Assembly: GCA_902465015.1 (NCBI GenBank)
Contig: CABQLK010000037.1
Span: 1-19,384, forward strand
From: an uncultured Collinsella sp.
Lineage (GTDB): Bacteria; Actinomycetota; Coriobacteriia; Coriobacteriales; Coriobacteriaceae
Reading direction: 5' to 3'
Length of the DNA stretch: 19,384 bases
Under the pieces are notes generated by a model. That model had not been told where the DNA came from. It saw only the letters and a list, made by a program, of their open reading frames with translations, and made no database searches. A program made the translations under genes and the position numbers. Positions 15,228-19,384 of this stretch are shown one piece after another. Numbering within the stretch: position 1 is the first letter of the stretch; each line of letters opens with the position of its first letter.

Positions 15228-15911
15228 TTAGATGCCGGCGATTGCGAAGTTGAGCAGCTGCTCAGCAAGCGGATACACGGTAACGTCGAAATAGCGGCCG
15301 ATCACGTCGATGCCGGTCCACATGGGCAGCAGATACAAAACCAGGATGAGGATGGGCATAGCGTATTGCTGCAGGCGGTAGTAGTTGGCGAGCGCCTTGC
15401 CCTTGAGGAAGGGCACGATGATCGACGAGCCGTCGAGCGGTGGAATCGGGATGAGGTTAAAGAACGCGAGCGATAAGTTAACCACGATAAAGGTGGCGCC
15501 GAAGTTCATGATCTGTGACGCCAGGGCAAATGACATGCTGGTGTAGAGGCTGCCATAGGTCAGGCGCATGAGGGCGGCGGCAAGACAGGCGAGCGCGATG
15601 TTCGATGCGGGACCGGCAGCGCTCACCAGGACCTCGTCGCGCTTGGGGTGCTTGAGGTTGTTGAGGTAGACGGGTACGGGTTTGGCGAAGGCGAACACCG
15701 GGCCACCGGCTGCGAGCATGAGCAGCGGCAGGATGATGGTGCCAAACGGGTCGATATGGTTGAGCGGGTTGAGCGAGACGCGGCCGCGCGAGCGAGCCGT
15801 TTTGTCGCCGAGCGCCCAGGCTGCGGCGGCGTGCGCGCTCTCGTGGATCACGATGCCAACGATGACGGCAACGGCGCTGGCAAGCAGGTTCATGATGTAG
15901 CTGCTGGACAT
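15228..15911 (-). CDS. Site-2 protease-like zinc metalloprotease (M50 family)
   Basis: An intramembrane metalloprotease relative. The 227-residue protein has the zinc-binding HESAH (H23, E24, H27) inside its first hydrophobic helix and a second signature LIPIPPLDGSS, the NPxDG-like site holding the third zinc ligand (Asp). Four to six hydrophobic segments are visible (about 8-28, 55-75, 98-118, 128-158, 184-200). It lacks a PDZ domain, placing it with the short, mostly uncharacterised prokaryotic subgroup often found next to scpA. No substrate can be named. AGGGGAG precedes the ATG at 15911; an in-frame ATG six codons later is an alternative. Confidence 0.92.
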   Translation of the reverse strand: MSSSYIMNLLASAVAVIVGIVIHESAHAAAAWALGDKTARSRGRVSLNPLNHIDPFGTIILPLLMLAAGGPVFAFAKPVPVYLNNLKHPKRDEVLVSAAGPASNIALACLAAALMRLTYGSLYTSMSFALASQIMNFGATFIVVNLSLAFFNLIPIPPLDGSSIIVPFLKGKALANYYRLQQYAMPILILVLYLLPMWTGIDVIGRYFDVTVYPLAEQLLNFAIAGI

Positions 15912-15920
15912 GGCGCTCCC

Positions 15921-16217
15921 CTAGCGGACGCGGCGCGAAGCGCGCGTGAGCAGGTAGTCAATTACAAACAGGATTACAGCGACGATGGCGTAATCCAGGC
16001 GGAAGACGCCGCCAAAGGGCGAGGTGATGACGCCGTAGCCGGCGATGGCGCTCGGCAGCGCGCGAGAAAGCTCGACGACAAAGCCGACAATCTGCAGCTT
16101 GGCGGTGAGGCCACTAAAGCACAGCAGCACGGTCATCGCGCTCATAAAGATGCCGCAGATGCGACAGGCGATGGCGATGATGCTCATCGCCACGGCAGCG
16201 GCCTTACGAGAGTTCAC
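15921..16217 (-). CDS. Small membrane protein of unknown function
   Basis: I start this at GTG 16217, which has GAGGAGA six bases upstream inside the ABC-F gene; the ATG at 16187 has no such site. The 98-residue product (MNSRKAAAVAMSII) has about three hydrophobic segments: SIIAIACRICGIFMSAMTVL near 12-31, a weaker one around LQIVGFVVEL (about 42-52), and LDYAIVAVILFVIDYLL near 75-91. The C-terminus is basic (TRASRRVR). I do not recognise the family. The gene overlaps the ABC-F end by 14 bases and lies nine bases before the protease gene, so it is an integral part of the operon. Confidence 0.75.
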   Translation of the reverse strand: MNSRKAAAVAMSIIAIACRICGIFMSAMTVLLCFSGLTAKLQIVGFVVELSRALPSAIAGYGVITSPFGGVFRLDYAIVAVILFVIDYLLTRASRRVR

Positions 16218-18237
16218 GCGCGGTCTCCTCTTCGATCTGGGTGGAAAGCTCCAGCCATTCGTCCTCGAGCTTGGGTAGCTCTTGCTTAAGGCCGTTATAT
16301 TCCCCCAGCGCGGCGTTGAACTTGTCTTGATCGGCATAAAGCTCTTCGCTTGCCATCAATTCCATAAGCTCGTCATAGCGGGCGCGCTTTTTGTCGAGCT
16401 CCGTCTCGATCTTCTTGAGCTGGTTGCGCACGCCCTTGAGCTTTTTGTTGAGCGCAGCGCGGGCCTGGGCCTCGGCGCGCTTCTGCTCCTTGGTCTTTTT
16501 GCCCTCGGCAGGCTTGGAGGCGGTGACGGGGGTGTCGGGCTGGGCCGCGGTGACCTTAGCGGACTTGGTCGCGGCCGGTGCACTCTCCCCTGCCGCCTCG
16601 GCGGCGGCGCGGGCTGCGAGGTCCTCGCGCTTGTAGAGGTAGTAGTCGTAGTCGCCGTCATAGACCGTGACCTTGCCGTCGCGGATGTCGATCACGCGGT
16701 TGGCCACGGCGCGCACCAGGTGCTCGTCGTGGCTGATTAGCACGATGGTGCCGGGGAAGTTTTGCAGGGCGTTCTCGAGCATGTCCACCGAGTCGATGTC
16801 CAGGTGGTTGGTGGGCTCGTCCAGGCACAGGAGCGCCTCGGGGGCCACGAGCATCTTGGCCAGGGCCAGACGCGCCTTTTCGCCGCCGGAGAGGACGCGA
16901 ACCTGTTTCTCGATGGAATCGTTGTCGCTAAACAGGAAGGCGCCCAGCAGGCTGCGCTGCTGCGGCACGGTCCACTTGGGCGTGACGGTGTCGATCTCTT
17001 GTAGGACGGTGTTGGACTCGGTCATGCCTTCGAGCGCGTGCTGGGCGTAGTAGGCCACGCCCACGTTGGTGCCCAGATCGCGGGTGCCGGTGGTGGGTGG
17101 CTCCAGGCCGGCGAGGATCTTCATGAGCGTGGACTTGCCGGCGCCGTTGGGGCCGACGAGCGCCACGTGCTCGCCGCGGTAGAGCTTGAGGTCGATGTCG
17201 CTGTAGATGTGCTTGTTACCGTAGGACTTGGAGACGCCCTCCAGGCCCACTACCATATCGCCGGAGCGCGGCGGATCTGGGAACTTAAAGTCGATGTGCT
17301 TGTGGCCCTCGGGAAGGATGACGAGCTCCTTTTTGATCTGCTCGATCTTGCGGATGCGTTCCTGCGCCTGGGCGGCCTTGGTGGGCTTGTAGCGGAACTT
17401 GTCGACGAAGACCTGCATGTGGGCGATGTCGCGCTCCTGGGCGGCACGCTTGGCGCGCATCTGCTCCAGGTTGTCCTCGCGCTGCTTGAGGTAGCTGCTG
17501 TAGTTGCCGGTGTAGGTGGTCACGCGACGGTTTTCGAGGGCGGCGACGTGGTCGACGCAGGCGTCCATGAAGGCGCGGTCGTGGCTGACGATGAGCACGG
17601 CGCCGTCGTAGTTGGCGATAAAGCCGCGCAGCCACTGGACGCTTTCGAGGTCCAAGTGGTTGGTGGGCTCGTCCAGAAGCAGCAGATCGGGGTGGCGCAG
17701 GAAGAGCTTGGCAAGCGCGATGCGCATCTGCCAGCCGCCCGAGAACTCGGAACACGGGCGCTCAAAGTCGGCGACCTTAAAGCCCAGGCCGGATAGGATT
17801 TTGCGGGCGTTGCTCTCGAGCTCGTAGCCGCCCAGGTGCTCAAAGCGGTCCTGGACCTGTCCGTACTCGTTGAGGAGTGCGTCGACGTCCTTGCCTTGCT
17901 CGGAGAGCTCGGTGATCTGGGCCTGCAGCTCGTTGGCGCGCTCGCCCATGCGGCGGATTTCTTTCGCAGCGGCCATGACCTCGGCAAGGATGGTGGTGTC
18001 CTTTTGCTCCAGGTTGGTTTCCTGCTCTAGGTAGCCCACCTGGCAGTCCTTGGCGTACTGGACCTGGCCGGCGTCGGGGCTGTCGATGCCCATGATGATC
18101 TTGAGCATGGTGGTTTTGCCGGCGCCGTTGGGTCCCACGAGCGCGAAGCGCTCGCCGGGGTTGATCTGGAAGGACGCGCCGCTAAAGAGGACGCGTGCGC
18201 CGAAGCTTTTTTCGATCTTGTCGACCAGGAGGATCAT
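16204..18237 (-). CDS. ABC-F family ATPase (YdiF/Uup-like translation factor)
   Basis: A soluble protein with two ABC domains and no membrane part; ABC-F proteins bind the ribosomal E site and act on stalled translation, and some give antibiotic resistance. The 677 residues contain the first Walker A GPNGAGKTT (35-43), signature FSGGWQMR and Walker B DLLLLDEPTNHLD. A helical inter-domain linker (YLKQREDNLEQMRAKRAAQE) follows, then the second Walker A GPNGAGKST, signature LSGGEKARLAL and ALLCLDEPTNHLD. The C-terminal part from about 545 has an Ala/Thr/Pro linker and a charged coiled coil, as in Uup and YdiF. No sign points to a dedicated resistance subclass. AAAGGCGG lies four bases before the ATG. 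A tRNA-Ala terminator lies 31 bases upstream and the 5' end is duplicated at 18779-18803. Confidence 0.93.
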   Translation of the reverse strand: MILLVDKIEKSFGARVLFSGASFQINPGERFALVGPNGAGKTTMLKIIMGIDSPDAGQVQYAKDCQVGYLEQETNLEQKDTTILAEVMAAAKEIRRMGERANELQAQITELSEQGKDVDALLNEYGQVQDRFEHLGGYELESNARKILSGLGFKVADFERPCSEFSGGWQMRIALAKLFLRHPDLLLLDEPTNHLDLESVQWLRGFIANYDGAVLIVSHDRAFMDACVDHVAALENRRVTTYTGNYSSYLKQREDNLEQMRAKRAAQERDIAHMQVFVDKFRYKPTKAAQAQERIRKIEQIKKELVILPEGHKHIDFKFPDPPRSGDMVVGLEGVSKSYGNKHIYSDIDLKLYRGEHVALVGPNGAGKSTLMKILAGLEPPTTGTRDLGTNVGVAYYAQHALEGMTESNTVLQEIDTVTPKWTVPQQRSLLGAFLFSDNDSIEKQVRVLSGGEKARLALAKMLVAPEALLCLDEPTNHLDIDSVDMLENALQNFPGTIVLISHDEHLVRAVANRVIDIRDGKVTVYDGDYDYYLYKREDLAARAAAEAAGESAPAATKSAKVTAAQPDTPVTASKPAEGKKTKEQKRAEAQARAALNKKLKGVRNQLKKIETELDKKRARYDELMELMASEELYADQDKFNAALGEYNGLKQELPKLEDEWLELSTQIEEETARELS

Positions 18238-18261
18238 GGTGCCGCCTTTGACCTTGTGTTC

Positions 18262-18300
18262 CTATATGAAAAAAGGCCCCAACTTGCGTTGGAGCCTCAT
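18262..18300 (-). promoter_or_regulatory. Possible 12-codon leader ORF spanning the terminator before the ABC-F gene
   Basis: An ATG at 18300 opens the frame MRLQRKLGPFFI and stops at TAG 18262. It covers the whole terminator hairpin and U-run between tRNA-Ala and the ABC-F gene. It has no evident Shine-Dalgarno sequence. Ribosome-mediated attenuation by short leader ORFs is known for several ABC-F genes, so the arrangement is suggestive, but this may be chance. Confidence 0.2.
18268..18298 (-). terminator. Rho-independent terminator/attenuator between tRNA-Ala and the ABC-F gene
   Basis: On the minus strand AGGCTCCAAC (18297-18288), a GCAA tetraloop and GTTGGGGCCT (18283-18274) form a 10-bp stem with one G-U pair, running into TTTTTT. 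It ends the tRNA-Ala transcript. Because it lies only 31 bases before the ABC-F ATG with no promoter visible in between, the downstream operon may depend on read-through. Confidence 0.9.
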
Positions 18301-18312
18301 TCAATGCTCGGG

Positions 18313-18385
18313 TGGAGACGAGGGGGATCGAACCCCTGACCTCTTGACTGCCAGTCAAGCGCTCTCCCAGCTGAGCTACGCCCCC
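18313..18385 (-). tRNA. tRNA-Ala (anticodon GGC), inner copy
   Basis: Minus-strand cloverleaf of 73 bases: acceptor GGGGGCG with CGTCTCC, giving the G3-U70 pair that marks alanine tRNAs. The D arm is GCTCAGCTGGGAGAGC, the anticodon stem CTTGA/TCAAG with loop CTGGCAG (anticodon GGC), the T arm GGGTTCGATCC, with discriminator A. The three bases after it are CCC, so CCA is not encoded and must be added. Identical to the copy at 18879-18951. Confidence 0.96.
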
Positions 18386-18397
18386 GTGCGAAAAAAT

Positions 18398-18426
18398 ACT
18401 ATACGGGAACTCGGACGGCGATGCAA
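18398..18426 (-). promoter_or_regulatory. Promoter of inner tRNA-Ala
   Basis: TTGCAT (18426-18421), a 17-base spacer and TATAGT (18403-18398), followed by ATTTTTTCGCAC to the tRNA start. Good sigma-70-type match. By read-through it may also serve the long operon. Confidence 0.75.
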
Positions 18427-18557
18427 GGACAATTTTGGAAAAACTTTCCGGGGGCGCGGGCGCCGGAGTCCCGCGGGGCCGCGGCGGCATCGCAGGCAGC
18501 CGACCGAGGGCGCCCGGAAGTGAGCAAGCAGGCTATTCGCAAGTGAAAACTACTGCC

Positions 18558-18597
18558 ATGAAAAAGAAAACAGGCCAGACATATTGTCTGACCTGTT
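18558..18597 (-). terminator. Rho-independent terminator of the CAT-anticodon tRNA
   Basis: A 13-bp stem (18585-18597 with 18569-18581, one G-U wobble on the minus-strand RNA) closes a 3-base loop and is followed by TTCTTTTTC. It lies nine bases after the CCA end of the tRNA. The 115 bases between it and the inner tRNA-Ala flank (18443-18557) are GC-rich and hold nothing I can name. Confidence 0.88.
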
Positions 18598-18605
18598 GAA
18601 AAACC

Positions 18606-18681
18606 TGGTGGGCCCTCCGGGATTCGAACCCAGAACCCAGGGATTATGAGTCCCCTGCGCTAACCGTTGCGCCAAGAGCCC
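18606..18681 (-). tRNA. tRNA with anticodon CAT, probably tRNA-Ile2 (lysidine type), CCA encoded
   Basis: Minus-strand cloverleaf of 76 bases: acceptor GGGCTCT with AGGGCCC, anticodon loop CTCATAA, T arm GGGTTCGAATCCC, discriminator A and encoded CCA (18608-18606). A CAT anticodon can be initiator Met, elongator Met or Ile2. A fully paired first acceptor position excludes the initiator. A C4-G69 pair favours recognition by TilS, which converts C34 to lysidine, making it read AUA as Ile. Elongator Met remains possible. Confidence 0.85.
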
Positions 18682-18745
18682 TTATAAAATGGCGTGTGCG
18701 ATAGAGGCCAATAGAATAGATCCCTATCTTGAACCACGTCGTGAA

Positions 18746-18774
18746 ATACTACCATGCACGCGGCGCCCGTTCAA
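18746..18774 (-). promoter_or_regulatory. Candidate promoter of the CAT-anticodon tRNA
   Basis: TTGAAC (18774-18769), a 17-base spacer and TAGTAT (18751-18746). The start would fall near 18740, leaving a leader of about 60 bases. The -35 element lies five bases from the duplication junction and overlaps the TGA that ends the broken ABC-F copy. Confidence 0.5.
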
Positions 18775-18803
18775 CGGACGATCTTGTCGACCAGGAGGAT
18801 CAT
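18771..18803 (-). pseudogene. Truncated duplicate of the ABC-F gene start
   Basis: The first 25 bases of the ABC-F reading frame are repeated here with the same upstream ribosome binding site. After the junction at 18779 the frame runs into unrelated sequence and stops: MILLVDKIVR then TGA. It is a by-product of the 230-bp duplication and is not expected to encode a functional protein, although it could still be translated as a decapeptide. Confidence 0.85.
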
Positions 18804-18833
18804 GGTGCCGCCTTTGACCTTGTGTTCCTATAT

Positions 18834-18864
18834 GAAAAAAGGCCCCAACTTGCGTTGGAGCCTC
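18834..18864 (-). terminator. Rho-independent terminator of outer tRNA-Ala
   Basis: Exact copy of the 18268-18298 hairpin: 10-bp stem, GCAA loop and T run on the minus strand. Here it is followed only by the broken ABC-F start and the next tRNA promoter. Confidence 0.9.
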
Positions 18865-18878
18865 ATTCAATGCTCGGG

Positions 18879-18951
18879 TGGAGACGAGGGGGATCGAACC
18901 CCTGACCTCTTGACTGCCAGTCAAGCGCTCTCCCAGCTGAGCTACGCCCCC
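18879..18951 (-). tRNA. tRNA-Ala (anticodon GGC), outer copy
   Basis: Base-for-base identical to the tRNA at 18313-18385, including the G3-U70 pair and the absence of an encoded CCA. Its promoter and terminator are also kept, so it is presumably expressed and doubles the gene dosage. Confidence 0.96.
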
Positions 18952-18963
18952 GTGCGAAGAAGT

Positions 18964-18992
18964 ACTATACGGGAACTCGGACCACGATGCAA
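18964..18992 (-). promoter_or_regulatory. Promoter of outer tRNA-Ala
   Basis: TTGCAT (18992-18987), 17-base spacer and TATAGT (18969-18964), the same boxes and spacing as the inner copy. The spacer differs at two positions and the discriminator region at two, while both boxes are unchanged. Confidence 0.75.
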
Positions 18993-19104
18993 GGACATTT
19001 TTGGAAAATTTCGCAGTCGCGGCGCGGGCCGCCATCCGCCCAACGGCCGTCTTGCCGGCGCCAGGCCCGTTACCGGGGCCAATCGCGCTCCCGCCGACCC
19101 GGCG

Positions 19105-19266
19105 ATTTCAAAACCATGCCGGTTTACGGGGCCGGGCCGGGAACCCCAGAGCATGCCGTAATCGGTAAAATCAAAACCGCAGGTAGACGACTTGTGCATT
19201 CCGTGAAATGCAGGGCATGGACGACCGGTCCGGGTCCAGCCCCGTAATCCGACATAGTTTTGAAAT
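19105..19266. repeat. About 160-bp palindromic element bounded by 38-bp imperfect inverted repeats
   Basis: Bases 19105-19142 match the reverse complement of 19229-19266 at 32 of 38 positions, both outer ends being ATTTCAAAAC. Inside, CATGCC (19152-19157) pairs with GGCATG (19214-19219), and GCATT/AATGC (19196-19200, 19207-19211) forms a small hairpin. The whole could fold into one long structure. No transposase frame or target-site duplication is seen. It could be a MITE-like or other interspersed repeat, or a structured RNA. Confidence 0.6.
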
Positions 19267-19384
19267 GACATTAATTCACTAACAGGCAAACTAGGTAGTT
19301 CTAGTGTCTTGTCGCTGGCTAATTTCCGATTTCCAACCAGTTGCACAAAACATTCGCTCGCAGTCGCGTCTCGGCGGATTTCAT
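19267..19384. other. AT-richer flank at window edge, no gene recognised
   Basis: The minus strand has a short frame starting at the last base (MKSAETRLRANVLCNWLEIGN, then stop) and an open frame running on through the palindromic element. Neither has a visible ribosome binding site within the window or codon use like the operon. I see no RNA gene. Confidence 0.4.

Larger units (their letters stand above)
18213..18442 (-). repeat. 230-bp duplicated segment, inner copy (ABC-F 5' end, terminator, tRNA-Ala, promoter)
   Basis: This segment recurs at 18779-19008 with a constant offset of 566 bases and no gaps. I count five substitutions (18393, 18396, 18417, 18418, 18432), all between the tRNA and its upstream flank. 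The 180 bases from 18213 to 18392 are identical. Confidence 0.97.
18779..19008 (-). repeat. 230-bp duplicated segment, outer copy
   Basis: Partner of 18213-18442, matching at 225 of 230 positions with no gaps. It carries a complete promoter, tRNA-Ala, terminator and 25 bases of the ABC-F gene, then breaks off at 18779. Confidence 0.97.

Noticed and set aside
18182..18490. Minus-strand frame of 102 codons over the inner tRNA-Ala, and its twin at 18724-19035
   Set aside because: Its core (GGVAQLGERLTGSQEVRG) is a translation of the tRNA-Ala gene itself, a well-known false protein; promoter, tRNA and terminator explain the sequence.
18942..19346. 134-codon minus-strand frame over the palindromic element and tRNA-Ala flank
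   Set aside because: It runs through the inverted-repeat element and into the tRNA promoter, has no ribosome binding site and mixes two codon styles; the repeat structure explains the sequence better.

Overview
The window looks like a chromosomal segment of a high-GC actinobacterium of the Coriobacteriia type, perhaps Collinsella. This is inferred from base composition, codon choice, the gene families and their order; no search could be run. Nearly everything lies on the minus strand and reads right to left.

Left edge (1 to about 980). This part is AT-richer and accessory in character. It holds the 5' part of a membrane-anchored thioredoxin-like (TlpA-type) gene with a CPHC active site that runs off the edge. 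A cysteine- and threonine-rich open frame lies head-on to it on the plus strand. That frame has no start codon but is followed by a good plus-strand terminator, and it may be the remnant of a ribosomal-peptide (lanthipeptide-like) precursor. About 400 bases of apparently non-coding DNA with short repeats follow, then a tRNA-Pro(GGG) with its own promoter and terminator.

Centre (1145 to 18237). Seventeen closely packed minus-strand genes form what looks like one long housekeeping operon. In transcription order they are: an ABC-F ATPase, a small membrane protein, a site-2-type metalloprotease, scpA, scpB, an rRNA pseudouridine synthase (rluB-like), cmk, plsC, ispH, a DUF512 radical-SAM/PDZ protein, der, plsY, gpsA, rpe, a cysteine desulfurase, a Nif3-like protein, a C4-type zinc-ribbon coiled-coil protein and coaBC. 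That is eighteen proteins in all, counting the ABC-F gene as the first. Many junctions overlap (ATGA, or a Shine-Dalgarno sequence inside the preceding gene), which suggests translational coupling. The set combines chromosome segregation (scpAB), ribosome and tRNA function (der, rluB, ABC-F), membrane phospholipid synthesis (gpsA, plsY, plsC), isoprenoid synthesis (ispH), CoA synthesis (coaBC), sulfur mobilisation and central carbon metabolism (rpe).

Right edge (18238 to 19384). Three tRNA genes (Ala-GGC, a CAT-anticodon tRNA probably of the Ile2 type, and a second Ala-GGC), each with promoter and terminator. The two tRNA-Ala units are copies of a 230-bp segment that also carries the first codons of the ABC-F gene, so the outer copy ends in a broken ABC-F start. 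The tRNA-Ala terminator sits only about 30 bases before the ABC-F start codon and no other promoter is visible, so the long operon may be fed by read-through past an attenuator-like hairpin. Beyond the tRNAs lies a structured element of about 160 bp bounded by 38-bp imperfect inverted repeats.
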